This document shows, one piece after another, positions 7,814 through 16,981 of a DNA stretch of 64,000 bases. The notes under the pieces are model-generated. The model worked only from the letters and a program-made list of their open reading frames with translations. It made no database searches and was not told the origin of the DNA. The position numbers and the translations under genes were made by a program. The DNA lies in assembly GCA_964526735.1 (NCBI GenBank), contig CAZGLO010000004.1, positions 1-64,000 on the forward strand, in the 5' to 3' direction. Numbering within the stretch: position 1 is the first letter of the stretch; every line of letters begins with the position of its first letter. The stretch comes from JAAUSY01 sp964526735. GTDB taxonomy: Bacteria; Chloroflexota; Chloroflexia; Chloroflexales; Chloroflexaceae.

Positions 7814-9871
7814 ATGAATCAGTCACCAATATCATCCTCATCAGATCTCCTGATGTCTTTACAAGAGACGTGGCCTCGCGTCGCGGAACTCATCGCCGAT
7901 ATGGAACACGACCAGCTTATTGAAACCCGTATCGGCCGCCTCCGACACATTAGCGCCATCTGGTATGCACGGGGAGGCTCGCCAGAATTGCTCACCGAGA
8001 TCGGGCTGGAGCTTGCTGAACGATTGGGTATGCCCCGATCGGTCGTGGTGAGTGAGCTGTTGCTCGCATTTGGCTCTGCCCGTGAAGAACAACGAACCCG
8101 CGAATGGGAATCGCATCTCCTCAACCGCGTTGCGGAGCTTGATGGTCTCCACCGCATCATCTCTGCCGCCAACTCAACTCTCGACCTTGATGCCTCACTT
8201 CAGACCGTCGTCGAGACGATTGCGCACGTTGTCGGCGTTGAAGTTTGTTCGGTCTACCTCTATGACAAGCACCGCGATGAACTCGTCTTGCGCGCCACCC
8301 GCGGCCTCAACCAGGGCGCAGTCGGCCAAGTCGTCACGCATTTGGGCAAAGGCGTCACGGGGTGGGCAGCACGGGTCGGGCGGCCAGTGGCGGTGCGCGA
8401 TGTGGTCAGCGACCCGCGCTACACCGTTGAACCGCAACTTGGCGATGAACCCTTCCATTCGATGCTGGCGGTGCCTATCGTCCTCTTCAGCGCGGAACGG
8501 TTTCAGTTTAGCGCCGATAAGCTGCAGGGCGTTGTGAATATTCAAACGAAAGTCCCGCGCGACTTCACGCAGGAAGAGATTAACTTTGTTGAGGTGGCGG
8601 CGGGCGAATTAGCCTTCTTCATCGCCAATGCACAGCTCTACCAACAAACCGACGAACGTCTTCAAATCAAGGTACATGAGCTTACCACGCTGCAACAGGT
8701 GTCAAAGCATATCGCTGAGCAGCTTGACCTCCACGACGTCCTCAACCTCATTGCCGAAAAGGCGGTGGAATTGGCGAAAGCCGACCGCGCTGACATCTTT
8801 CAGGTGACCGAAGAGGGCGATTCGCAGTTGGTGGCGAGCCGTGGGGTGCATGGGCAGAGCAATAGCGAGAATGTTCACCTCTTCATCGCCCACATGGCAA
8901 ACGACAACAAGCCAATTGCCATCCTCAACGCCTACCAAGACTCGCGTTTCCCAGAGCTTGCCCAACTCACCGCGCGCCAAGGCTTCCATTCGCTGTTCTG
9001 TATGCCGCTCTATGCCCGTGGCCGGATGATTGGCAGTATTTGCCTCTACACGCTGCAACCCCACCATTTCAACTACGAAGAAGTCCGGCTGTTGAGCACT
9101 TTTGCAGATGAGGCTGCTATCGCGATTGAGAACGTACGGCTGTATGAAGAGAGCCAACGCGCATTGGCGGTCAAGTCGGCGATGCTCCAAGAGATGCACC
9201 ATCGGGTGCGCAACAACCTGCAAACCATCTCCGCCCTGCTCGCGATGCAACTGCGGCGACTTGACCCCGAAAGCCCCGGAGGACGGGCATTGCGTGAGAG
9301 TGTGTCGCGTATCCAGTCGATTGCGGGGGTGCACAACCTCTTGTGTCGAGAGGATGTCGGCGTGACGACCGTGGAAGCTGTTGCCAAGCAAGTCGCCGAC
9401 AATGCTTTGACCGGCTTGGTTTCGATTGATCGTACAGTCACCTTCTCCGTGATGGGCGATACGGTGTACATGGGGTCACGCGAAGCGACCGTGTTAGCGT
9501 TGGTTATCAACGAACTCATCGGCAATGCCCTGACCCACGGCCTCTCGCGGGAAGGGGGCAAGGTCGAGATTGAGTCGACGATTGCTGGTGATATAATAGT
9601 CATAGAGGTTCGCGATGATGGCCCGATGCATCCGAAAGAAGAATCCGACGAACAGGCCGTAACGAGTAGTGGATTAGGGCTGCAGATTATCGAAACGCTT
9701 GTCTCCGATGATTTGGGTGGCTCGTTTGAGTTGCTCCCCTGCGACGAACTCAACGACCAGGAAGGGACAGCCGACCACCCCAATCACCCGGACGAGAAGT
9801 GGATGCGGGCGCGGCTCCTCTTACCGCGGCGTATCCTCATCTGCAACGGCGAATCGGATATCCCTACCTAG
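7814..9871 (+). CDS. Tandem-GAF sensor histidine kinase of the HisKA_2 type
   Basis: The 685-residue protein has a helical N-terminal region (residues 1-105) and two GAF domains (about 108-270 and 290-445). The HisKA_2 phospho-acceptor segment reads EMHHRVRNNLQTISALL (about residue 460), and an HATPase_c domain follows (INELIGNALTHG, SSGLGLQII). This LytS/HWE-like kinase class often signals to regulators encoded elsewhere. No transmembrane segment is seen. The ATG at 7814 follows a GGGGTGG stretch; the frame upstream is open to 7727 but overlaps the promoter. The downstream gene begins 61 bases later with its own ribosome site. Confidence 0.92.
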   Translation: MNQSPISSSSDLLMSLQETWPRVAELIADMEHDQLIETRIGRLRHISAIWYARGGSPELLTEIGLELAERLGMPRSVVVSELLLAFGSAREEQRTREWESHLLNRVAELDGLHRIISAANSTLDLDASLQTVVETIAHVVGVEVCSVYLYDKHRDELVLRATRGLNQGAVGQVVTHLGKGVTGWAARVGRPVAVRDVVSDPRYTVEPQLGDEPFHSMLAVPIVLFSAERFQFSADKLQGVVNIQTKVPRDFTQEEINFVEVAAGELAFFIANAQLYQQTDERLQIKVHELTTLQQVSKHIAEQLDLHDVLNLIAEKAVELAKADRADIFQVTEEGDSQLVASRGVHGQSNSENVHLFIAHMANDNKPIAILNAYQDSRFPELAQLTARQGFHSLFCMPLYARGRMIGSICLYTLQPHHFNYEEVRLLSTFADEAAIAIENVRLYEESQRALAVKSAMLQEMHHRVRNNLQTISALLAMQLRRLDPESPGGRALRESVSRIQSIAGVHNLLCREDVGVTTVEAVAKQVADNALTGLVSIDRTVTFSVMGDTVYMGSREATVLALVINELIGNALTHGLSREGGKVEIESTIAGDIIVIEVRDDGPMHPKEESDEQAVTSSGLGLQIIETLVSDDLGGSFELLPCDELNDQEGTADHPNHPDEKWMRARLLLPRRILICNGESDIPT

Positions 9872-9932
9872 AGACACGCTCAGACACGCTCATATGGCTG
9901 CCTGCTTTCGCAAGGTCTGAAAAGGACTCTAT

Positions 9933-11900
9933 ATGTCACAACAGTTTTCTGCATCTGGCATGCCGCCGATGATCGGCAAATGCCTCTCTATTCCCGAATG
10001 GAACACCTACGTTGCCTCCTACGATTTTGGCCCCATCGCTCCCAAACGTCTTGTCCTCCACCACACCTGGAAACCGACCGTCGCGCAGTGGCGGGGGCTT
10101 GCCTCAATGCGCGGGATGCAAACCTACTATGCGGGGCTTGGCTGGACGGCTGCTCCTCACATCTACTGCGCTCCTGACGGCATTTGGCTCTTCACCCCGA
10201 TGAGCAATGTCGGCATCCACGCGGGGAGCGGCAACTCTGGCACCACCAATGGCGTATGGTGGTATTCGATTGGCTTGGAGATGGTCGGCAATTACGATTA
10301 CGAGCGTCCAAGCGGGGCGGTGTGGGAAAACACCAAGGCCGTCATTGGAGAACTCTCCAAGCGAGTCGACGTTGCCCCGCGCAATTTCATCTCTTTCCAC
10401 CGCGACTACGGGCCAAAGAGTTGCCCGGGCTGGGCTGTCACCCACGAATGGGTGTGGAGCGAGATCGAGGCCTACCTCAACAATGCCCAACCCCCCGAAC
10501 CGCCCGCCCCAGGGGAGATTGGCAACCCCACCCCTGATGAGGAACAGCTGCTGGAAAACCTGCTGATGGCGAGCTATTCAAAGCGGGCGCGGGGCTATAC
10601 CAGCGAATGGGCCTTTCACGAGTATGCCGTCACGCACGATATGGGCATGCCCATCGCCAAGAGCGCACGCATGACAGTCGATGGCAAGGAGTATAACTAT
10701 CAACCCTTCGCCCGCGACACGCTCTACTGCGAAATCCCCAAGTGGGGCGATGTGCAGCTATTGAGTGAGCTGCTTGGCGGGAGTATCCCTCCTCACGGGT
10801 TGGGGCGCGAACTGCTTGAGCAGACCTATAAGGCGTGTGGGGCGACATTTCACGCCGATTGGGCCTCACACCAATATGCTATGAGTGCCAAACTTGGCCC
10901 GCCACTCGCCGAAGGAAGCGAAATCACGGTGGATGGCGTGCGCTACGGCTATCAAGTCTTCGCCCGCGATACGCTTTTCTTCCCCATCCCGCAATGGACG
11001 AACATTAGCCTACTCAGCACGCTTAGTGGCACGAAGGATGCAACCAAGAAGCGGCTGCGTGAAGCCCTTCTTGCGGCCATCTACAAGAGCTGTGGCACGA
11101 CCTACCACCCCGAATGGGCTTTCCACCAATTGGCGCACACGCTTGAGGGTGGAGGGGGCATTGGCGCGCCGCTCTCAAACTCCGAACGCATCACCGTGGG
11201 CGGCAAACAATATGCGATACAGGTCTATACCCTCGACACGCTCTACAACGAAATCCCGCATTGGAGCAATGTCAAGCGGCTCAAAGACCTCATCCAGAAG
11301 AGCAGCAGCAATGTATCGTTTGGGATGGTATCGTTCAGTGTGGGAGAGACGCTGCCTGAGGTAGAAGGGCAGTGGGAGCCGCCAGCAGGTGTAGATTTGC
11401 GGGTTGAGCAAGTCACCCCGCCTTCGCCCTCCCGCGAAGACCGCGATGGCGCACAGGTTTCGCTGGTCATCATCCACGGCGACGATCACCCCGCTACAGA
11501 GGCTATTGAAAATATGACGGAGTTGGGGGCGCGGCAATCGTGCCACTACTACGTCACCAAGGAAGGGACTATCTACTCGCTGGTGCCCGAAGATCAAGCC
11601 GCTTGGCATTCGGGGATGGCGACCATGGGCGGGCTGTGGTTCAACACCAACCGCATCAGCATTGGGGTGATGCTCGAGGCCATGCCCGCGCAACTTGAAC
11701 CGACTGAAGAAGGCGATCCTGGCGGTATGGCGCAGGAACAGCGAGAAAGTTTCCTCGCCCTGCTGAAAGACTTAGTAGACCGCTACCGCTTTGGGCCGGA
11801 TGATATCATCTTAGGCGAATCGCTCATCCGAAGCGGCCATGTGATGCCGACTCAGCTGCTGGAGCGCAAGATTGCGGAGGCGTCGGACACACCAGCATAG
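9933..11900 (+). CDS. Two-amidase-domain protein with three internal repeats
   Basis: The 655-residue protein begins with a peptidoglycan amidase (Amidase_2/PGRP) domain. Its zinc ligands are visible as His43 in VLHHT, His156 in SFHRDYG and Cys164 in KSCPG, so it should cleave the MurNAc-L-Ala bond. Three repeats of about 80 residues follow (about 205-455), each with WAFH or WASH, a VDGKEYNYQ-like strand and ARDTLY. A second Amidase_2-like domain (about 500-640) keeps IIHG and AWHSG. Its end reads SGHVMPTQ and lacks the usual third ligand and DPG, so it may only bind. No signal peptide is visible, so export or lysis from inside is unclear. Ribosome site AAAGGA. Confidence 0.85.
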   Translation: MSQQFSASGMPPMIGKCLSIPEWNTYVASYDFGPIAPKRLVLHHTWKPTVAQWRGLASMRGMQTYYAGLGWTAAPHIYCAPDGIWLFTPMSNVGIHAGSGNSGTTNGVWWYSIGLEMVGNYDYERPSGAVWENTKAVIGELSKRVDVAPRNFISFHRDYGPKSCPGWAVTHEWVWSEIEAYLNNAQPPEPPAPGEIGNPTPDEEQLLENLLMASYSKRARGYTSEWAFHEYAVTHDMGMPIAKSARMTVDGKEYNYQPFARDTLYCEIPKWGDVQLLSELLGGSIPPHGLGRELLEQTYKACGATFHADWASHQYAMSAKLGPPLAEGSEITVDGVRYGYQVFARDTLFFPIPQWTNISLLSTLSGTKDATKKRLREALLAAIYKSCGTTYHPEWAFHQLAHTLEGGGGIGAPLSNSERITVGGKQYAIQVYTLDTLYNEIPHWSNVKRLKDLIQKSSSNVSFGMVSFSVGETLPEVEGQWEPPAGVDLRVEQVTPPSPSREDRDGAQVSLVIIHGDDHPATEAIENMTELGARQSCHYYVTKEGTIYSLVPEDQAAWHSGMATMGGLWFNTNRISIGVMLEAMPAQLEPTEEGDPGGMAQEQRESFLALLKDLVDRYRFGPDDIILGESLIRSGHVMPTQLLERKIAEASDTPA

Positions 11901-11933
11901 TGGTGATAGCAGGTGCGGGCAGAGAGAGAACAG

Positions 11934-11954
11934 CCCAACCCGACGGGGGTTGGG
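11934..11954. terminator. Hairpin between convergent genes
   Basis: Perfect 8-bp stem CCCAACCC / GGGTTGGG with a 5-base loop, between the amidase and the convergent UroD-like gene. On the minus strand it is followed by a pyrimidine-rich run. The same stem recurs at 31621-31640. Confidence 0.6.
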
Positions 11955-11980
11955 CCATTGAATCGCATAGACGCCGGTCG

Positions 11981-12955
11981 CTACTCTTCAACGGCGTTGC
12001 GCAATGCGCGGATATTGCTCCACGGCGTGGTGATGGGTATCACGCAGCCGGTGGCCAAACAGACACGGCGGCCACCCGTCTCATCGATGGCCTGGTGCGC
12101 CAACGTACGGATATCGTGCGGCCTACCGCGCTCAATGTCGTGCTGGCTGACTCCGCCCACGACCAGCCCCGGAAACTGCTTTGCGCCTTCTGCCAGCGAC
12201 GGGCCAGTATCGCGGTCGTGCCAATTGAGCGCGTGCACGGGGTAGTCGGCCACAAGGTCAAAGTAGGTATGCAGCCCATGGAGGTGGAAGAGGTTGAAAT
12301 TACCATCTCTCGCCGCTCCAAGGATGCGCATATCATAGGGGCGACAGAAGGATTCATACTCTTCGCGGCTGAGGTGCGTGGAACGGGCGTGTTGCGTGGC
12401 GTAGAAGATGCCATCCGCCCCCGCCTCAAGCGCGGCATACACAAAATCAGTCGTCATCTCGGTGAGGATATCAAGACCAGCGCGGAGCTTCTCTGGCCAC
12501 GTGCGCAGATGTACAATCTCTTGCATATCGCCAACGAGGTGGCGGGCCTGATCCATCGGGCTAAAAATCGTCTCAATGATGGTCACATCGGGGCCAACAA
12601 GCTCTCGCAGCCGCCGAATGCTCGTCAACTGCTGCCCCAACGTTCCGGTGGTCGCCACGATACGCGGCAGAAATTCCCACTGGTCGGGCGAGGTGATGGG
12701 GCGGGTGAGGTAATCGCTGGTACCGTGCGGATTGCCGCGGTAGGCAACCCGACACCCCAAATCGGCCACCGAATAGTGGCTTGACGGCGTCATCTTGATG
12801 AAATCCCAATCGTACTGCTGCTGGAATGCGGCAATTGATTGTGCGAGGGTCTCTGGATGTTGGTCGTCAACCGGAAAGTGTCGCCACAACGCGACGGGGG
12901 CACGGTCTACTTCTTGTCCGGCGACGGCAGCGGCAAGACGTTCTCGCTTATTCAT
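11981..12955 (-). CDS. Uroporphyrinogen decarboxylase (URO-D) family protein
   Basis: The 324-residue TIM-barrel protein starts MNKRERLAAAVAGQEVDRAP, the usual opening of the URO-D/methyltransferase superfamily, and ends with the family's C-terminal INPGHG-like region replaced by VCLATGCVIPI. The HemE diagnostic opening (PVWMMRQAGRY) is absent; it reads DRAPVALWRHFPV. It is therefore more likely one of the many non-heme URO-D paralogues, some of which are corrinoid methyltransferases. No corrinoid protein or heme gene is adjacent. The ATG at 12955 follows GGAGACGAT, a strong start. Confidence 0.85.
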   Translation of the reverse strand: MNKRERLAAAVAGQEVDRAPVALWRHFPVDDQHPETLAQSIAAFQQQYDWDFIKMTPSSHYSVADLGCRVAYRGNPHGTSDYLTRPITSPDQWEFLPRIVATTGTLGQQLTSIRRLRELVGPDVTIIETIFSPMDQARHLVGDMQEIVHLRTWPEKLRAGLDILTEMTTDFVYAALEAGADGIFYATQHARSTHLSREEYESFCRPYDMRILGAARDGNFNLFHLHGLHTYFDLVADYPVHALNWHDRDTGPSLAEGAKQFPGLVVGGVSQHDIERGRPHDIRTLAHQAIDETGGRRVCLATGCVIPITTPWSNIRALRNAVEE

Positions 12956-13113
12956 ATCGTCTCCTGTCTGAAATACACATCAGAATACTCTGAATACCAG
13001 GTACATACTACCACGTACCGCGGCCTATCTGCTCCATCGCTTGAGATATTGCACGTCTGCTCGGCCACTCGTTCTCCATACACTGCTAAAGCGTTCAGAG
13101 AAAAGGACAAACC

Positions 13114-13605
13114 ATGCGCTATACACCCATCCTCGCCACATTGGGCTATGTGATGTCGCCAGATAAGAAGCATGTCCTGATGGTACACCGCAATGCGCGC
13201 CCCGACGACCATCACCACGGCAAGTATAATGGGCTTGGCGGCAAGGTCGAGCAGACCGAAGATGTCGTCACCGGCATGTGCCGCGAAATCTACGAAGAAT
13301 CGCAGATCGAGGTCACGTCGCTGACTATGCGCGGGACAATCAATTGGCCCTTCTTTGGCAAGCACGGCGAAGATTGGTTTGGGTTTATCTTCCGCATTGA
13401 TGCATGGAGCGGAACGCCGTTGACACACAACCCCGAAGGTACGTTAGAATGGATACCCGTTCAGGAGGTCACGCAGCTTGACCTGTGGCCGGGCGATACA
13501 CTCTTCCTGCCCATGGTCTTCCAAGACCACCCGCGGCAGTTTCACGGCGCGATGATCTACGAACAGGGCAAACCTGCCCATTGGACATACACAACGGTTG
13601 AATAG
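13114..13605 (+). CDS. NUDIX hydrolase, MutT/8-oxo-dGTPase-like
   Basis: The 163-residue protein carries the Nudix box GGKVEQTEDVVTGMCREIYE followed by ESQI, matching Gx5Ex7REUxEE. The order of strands (ATLGYVMSPDKKHVLMVHRN before the box, FGFIFRID after) is like MTH1/MutT-type enzymes that hydrolyse oxidised nucleoside triphosphates; substrate is inferred. The ATG at 13114 follows AAAAGGA. It is divergent from the UroD-like gene and 63 bases upstream of serS, with which it may be cotranscribed. Confidence 0.92.
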   Translation: MRYTPILATLGYVMSPDKKHVLMVHRNARPDDHHHGKYNGLGGKVEQTEDVVTGMCREIYEESQIEVTSLTMRGTINWPFFGKHGEDWFGFIFRIDAWSGTPLTHNPEGTLEWIPVQEVTQLDLWPGDTLFLPMVFQDHPRQFHGAMIYEQGKPAHWTYTTVE

Positions 13606-13636
13606 CCGAAGGAAAGCCGAAGGAAAACCGAAGGAA
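13604..13636 (+). repeat. Three 11-bp tandem repeats between NUDIX gene and serS
   Basis: Units AGCCGAAGGAA, AGCCGAAGGAA, AACCGAAGGAA begin at the NUDIX stop codon and fill half of the spacer before serS. Each unit contains a GAAGGAA ribosome-site-like core, but the functional serS site is the separate AAGGAG nearer the ATG. Confidence 0.75.
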
Positions 13637-13668
13637 AACGTAGCACAACACAGCAAGGAGTATAGTGA

Positions 13669-14937
13669 ATGCTAGATATAAAGCGTATTCGTGAGCAACC
13701 TGAGTGGCTGAAGGAGCAACTTACCCGCGCTGGCAGCGATGGCGGGGCGATTGATGAAACCCTCGCGCTTGATGAGCAACGCCGAACGTTGCTGCAAGAG
13801 GTCGAAGCGCTCAAGGCCAAGCGCAATGCGGTCTCCAAAGAGATCGGCAAGATGAAGGACGCCGAAGAGCGCAATCGCCGTATTGAAGAGATGCGCGCCG
13901 TGGGCGACCAGATCGCCGAACTCGATCAGCAGATCAACGGTATTGAAGAGCGGCTGCAGATGGTGATGCTTGATATCCGCAATATCCCCCATGCCGACGT
14001 TCCCCAAGGCGAAGACGAAGACCAGAACGTCGTTATCTCCCAAGAGGGCGAACCACAGGAACTTGATTTCCCCGCCAAACCGCATTGGGAGCTTGGCGAG
14101 ACGCTTGGCATCATCGATTTTGAGCGCGGGGTGAAGCTGTCTGGCTCACGGTTTTACGTCTTGCGCGGGGCGGGGGCCAAACTCCAACGCGCCCTCATCC
14201 AATGGCTGCTTGACCTTCACCATGAGCAGGGCTACCAAGAGATCTACACCCCTTTCATCGTCAAGGAGCAGTGTATGTACGGGGCGGGGCAATTGCCCAA
14301 GTTCCGCGACAACCTCTACCGCGATGAGAATGCCGGTATGTGGCTTGTGCCGACGGCGGAAGTCCCCATCACCAACCTCTACACCGACGAAATCTTGGAG
14401 GCTTCGCAGCTGCCCATCCACCTCTGCGGCTATACGCCCTGCTTCCGCCGGGAGCAGATGAGCGCTGGACGCGATGTACGGGGCATCAAACGCGGTCATC
14501 AGTTTGACAAGGTGGAGATGTATAAGTTTGTCCACCCCGATACGAGCTATGACGAGCTAGAAAAGCTCCGCGGCGACGCCGAAGCCACCTGCCGCGCGCT
14601 CAATATCCCCTTCCGCACGAAGATACTCTGCACGGGTGATATGGGCTTTGCCGCCACGAAAACCTACGACATTGAGCTGTGGGCACCGGGCCAGGAAGAG
14701 TGGCTTGAAGTCAGTTCGTGCAGCAATGTGGAAGATTTCCAGGCCCGCCGTGCTAATCTGCGCTTCCGGCCAGAGCCAAATGCCAAACCAGAGTTTCTCC
14801 ACACGCTCAACGGCTCTGGATTGGGGGTGCCGCGCACGATGATCGCGATTATGGAGAACTATCAGCAGGAAGATGGGAGCATTGTCGTTCCCGAGGTATT
14901 GCGCCCCTATATGAACGGTATTGAGGTGATACGCTAG
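13669..14937 (+). CDS. serS: Seryl-tRNA synthetase
   Basis: The 422-residue class II synthetase starts MLDIKRIREQPEWLKEQL, with the long antiparallel helical arm (about 25-105). Motif 2 reads TPCFRREQMSAGRD and motif 3 reads LNGSGLGVPRTMIAIMENYQ. It charges tRNA-Ser with serine in the cytosol. Length is typical of the bacterial enzyme. The ATG at 13669 follows AAGGAG with an 8-base spacer. An alpha/beta hydrolase follows after 16 bases, so the two may share a transcript. Confidence 0.98.
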   Translation: MLDIKRIREQPEWLKEQLTRAGSDGGAIDETLALDEQRRTLLQEVEALKAKRNAVSKEIGKMKDAEERNRRIEEMRAVGDQIAELDQQINGIEERLQMVMLDIRNIPHADVPQGEDEDQNVVISQEGEPQELDFPAKPHWELGETLGIIDFERGVKLSGSRFYVLRGAGAKLQRALIQWLLDLHHEQGYQEIYTPFIVKEQCMYGAGQLPKFRDNLYRDENAGMWLVPTAEVPITNLYTDEILEASQLPIHLCGYTPCFRREQMSAGRDVRGIKRGHQFDKVEMYKFVHPDTSYDELEKLRGDAEATCRALNIPFRTKILCTGDMGFAATKTYDIELWAPGQEEWLEVSSCSNVEDFQARRANLRFRPEPNAKPEFLHTLNGSGLGVPRTMIAIMENYQQEDGSIVVPEVLRPYMNGIEVIR

Positions 14938-14953
14938 CGGGGAAAACACGATT

Positions 14954-15838
14954 ATGGATGTAACACACCATACCACCAAGGTAAATGATATCCACATGCA
15001 CTATGTGCGGGCGGGGGAAGGGCCACCAGTCCTCTTCTTGCATGGGTTCCCAGAATTTTGGTATAGTTGGCGGCACCAATTGCAGCCCTTGAGCCAGCAT
15101 TGCACGGTGATTGCGCCAGATTTGCGTGGCTATAACGACACGGATAAGCCCGAATACGGCTACGATATGGACACGCTGATGGACGATGTGCACGGGTTGC
15201 TTGATGTGCTTGGCTTTGAGCGGGCCTCTCTCGTTGGGCACGACGCCGGTGGCGCATTGGCGTGGTTGTTTGCCATCAATCACCCGTCGCGGGTTGAGCG
15301 CTTGGCGGTGCTCAATTTCCCACACCCGGCGCTCTTCGTCAAAGCGCTTGCCACCAACCCGCTGCAGATGATACGGAGCATCTACATCTCCTTTGCGCAG
15401 ATACCGTGGTTGCCAGAGACCGTGCTCCGTTTGGGCGACTATGGTCTGGTAGATTATATGTTCCGGCAGATGGCGGTAAACACTGGCGGTATCACCGACG
15501 AGGATATTCAGCGGTATAAAGAGGCCATCCGCAAGCCGGGCGCACTCACCGCCGCTCTGGAGTGGTACCGGGCATTTGGGCTTGGCGGGGGTATCTGGAA
15601 ATTTGCACGGTCGGGGCGGGTGGGGCCGGTCGAGATGCCAACTATGCTCATTTGGGGCAAGGCAGACCCCTTCCTTGGCGTCGAGATGACGTATAACACC
15701 GAACGCTACGCCCCCAATGTTGAAATCCACCGCCTTCCGGGGTGCTCCCACTGGGTGCAGCAGGAGTGTCCGGCGCAGGTAAACGACCTCCTTTTGCCAT
15801 TCCTGACACAGAAACACGAGACAGAACCATCATACTGA
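14954..15838 (+). CDS. Alpha/beta hydrolase of the epoxide hydrolase/dehalogenase type
   Basis: The 294-residue protein has the oxyanion loop HGFPEFWYSWRHQL, the nucleophile elbow VGHDAGGALAW with Asp as nucleophile, and a C-terminal catalytic His in GCSHWVQQE. An Asp nucleophile with HGFP is the pattern of epoxide hydrolases and haloacid/haloalkane dehalogenases; the second G-D-W residue is Ala here (GHDAGG). The substrate cannot be told from sequence. The ATG follows GGGGAAAA. The O-methyltransferase starts 10 bases after its stop, suggesting one transcript. Confidence 0.9.
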   Translation: MDVTHHTTKVNDIHMHYVRAGEGPPVLFLHGFPEFWYSWRHQLQPLSQHCTVIAPDLRGYNDTDKPEYGYDMDTLMDDVHGLLDVLGFERASLVGHDAGGALAWLFAINHPSRVERLAVLNFPHPALFVKALATNPLQMIRSIYISFAQIPWLPETVLRLGDYGLVDYMFRQMAVNTGGITDEDIQRYKEAIRKPGALTAALEWYRAFGLGGGIWKFARSGRVGPVEMPTMLIWGKADPFLGVEMTYNTERYAPNVEIHRLPGCSHWVQQECPAQVNDLLLPFLTQKHETEPSY

Positions 15839-15848
15839 ATGCACTGAT

Positions 15849-16520
15849 ATGAACGAACAAACCTTTGCACAGGTAGATACCTACATCACAGACCTTTTTC
15901 ACCTGCAGGACGACGTGCTCAAAGAGGTCGTACGCACATCGGAGGAAGCAGGAATCCCCGCCATCGCCATCACGCCCGTCCAGGGGCAATTTCTCTTCCT
16001 GCTCGGCCTTCTCAGCCGCGCCCACCGCATCTTGGAGATAGGCACGCTTGGGGGGTATAGCGGGATTTGGCTTGCCCGTTCGCTCCCCGTCAATGGCCGT
16101 CTCGTCACCCTTGACCACGACCCACATCATGCCGACATCGCCCGTCAGAACTTTGCGCGGGCAGGGGTGGCAGATAAGGTGGAGGTGCGGGTGGGGAATG
16201 CGCTCGAATCTCTGACCCAGATGGCGAACGAAGCGGTTGAGCCATTTGATATGGTCTTTATTGATGCAGATAAGCCTCCCTACCCCGACTACCTTCGTAT
16301 GGTGCTGCGGCTGACCCGCCCCGGCTCGCTGATTGTTGCCGACAACGCCATCCTCAAGGGCGATGTGGTTGACCCCAATGCCACCAACGAGAAAACCAAC
16401 GGGGTACGGACATTCAACCAAATGCTCGCTTCTGATCAGACCCTTGCCGCAACGATTGTGCAGATGGTCGGCGCGAAGGGGTTTGATGGGATAGCGTTGG
16501 CGGTGGTGAGGGATATATGA
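15849..16520 (+). CDS. SAM-dependent O-methyltransferase (caffeoyl-CoA OMT-like)
   Basis: The 223-residue protein shows the class I methyltransferase fold of the methyltransf_3 family. It has SAM-binding ILEIGTLGGYSGIWLARSLP, an acidic ribose contact in VTLDHDP, FDMVFIDADKPPYPDYL with its metal-binding Asp pair, and IVADNAILKGDVVDP. This family methylates catechol-type hydroxyls with a divalent metal; the substrate here is unknown. It lies within a tight plus-strand run: 10 bases after the hydrolase and 1 base before the next gene. Confidence 0.93.
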   Translation: MNEQTFAQVDTYITDLFHLQDDVLKEVVRTSEEAGIPAIAITPVQGQFLFLLGLLSRAHRILEIGTLGGYSGIWLARSLPVNGRLVTLDHDPHHADIARQNFARAGVADKVEVRVGNALESLTQMANEAVEPFDMVFIDADKPPYPDYLRMVLRLTRPGSLIVADNAILKGDVVDPNATNEKTNGVRTFNQMLASDQTLAATIVQMVGAKGFDGIALAVVRDI

Positions 16521-16521
16521 C

Positions 16522-16947
16522 ATGATGGCTGAACGCTATACAGACATCTACCGCCGGGCACGCGAGGCACTCGAATCCGACGCCGAAGCCCTCCTCGAAC
16601 GACCGCTTTCCTGCCGCGAAAAAAACCTCTTTCGGAGTTGTGGTACGATCACCATGTTAGAATCGCTTGGCATGGTGGTCTACTATTCGCAAACCGGCGA
16701 TGAATTAGCAGCGAAGTTGGCAGAAATGTCGATGGAATCGCGCTTTGTGTTGGCGGTGCGAGAAACCATCGAACGGCTTGAGCGGCAGATCGGCCACCCC
16801 CTCTCCGACACCGAGCGCCAGCAGGTGCGAGAGCTGGGAAATATCGAAGAGTTGTGGACGCTTGAAGAGCGATTGCAAGAGGTTGAGCCTGACAAACGCG
16901 ATACCACGCTCCGGTCAATACTCGCCCAGGCTCACAAGAGTTCCTGA
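16522..16947 (+). CDS. Hypothetical helical protein
   Basis: A 141-residue, almost wholly helical protein with high charge, beginning MMAERYTDIYRRAREALESD and ending AQAHKSS. It contains two related segments: RPLSCREKNLFRSCGTITML and HPLSDTERQQVRELGNIEEL. Each has the pattern PLSxxExxxxRxxGxIxxL, so the protein is probably an internal duplication of a small helical unit. It begins one base after the methyltransferase stop and ends 34 bases before the FAD protein, as part of the same operon. I do not recognise the family. Confidence 0.75.
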   Translation: MMAERYTDIYRRAREALESDAEALLERPLSCREKNLFRSCGTITMLESLGMVVYYSQTGDELAAKLAEMSMESRFVLAVRETIERLERQIGHPLSDTERQQVRELGNIEELWTLEERLQEVEPDKRDTTLRSILAQAHKSS

Positions 16948-16981
16948 ACGACATAGAGCCAGATTAAGGAGACTTCTTACT

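Noticed and set aside
11900..12784. 294-residue plus-strand open frame
   Set aside because: It lies antisense to the URO-D family gene (11981-12955), which has clear family similarity and a strong ribosome site. The plus-strand translation has no family features.
11981..12955. Naming the URO-D family gene hemE
   Set aside because: The HemE diagnostic N-terminal motif is missing and no heme gene is near, so only the superfamily is called.
13604..13636. Short tandem repeats considered as a CRISPR array
   Set aside because: Units are 11 bases with no spacers. None of the repeats in the window has the CRISPR repeat-spacer form, and no cas gene is present.
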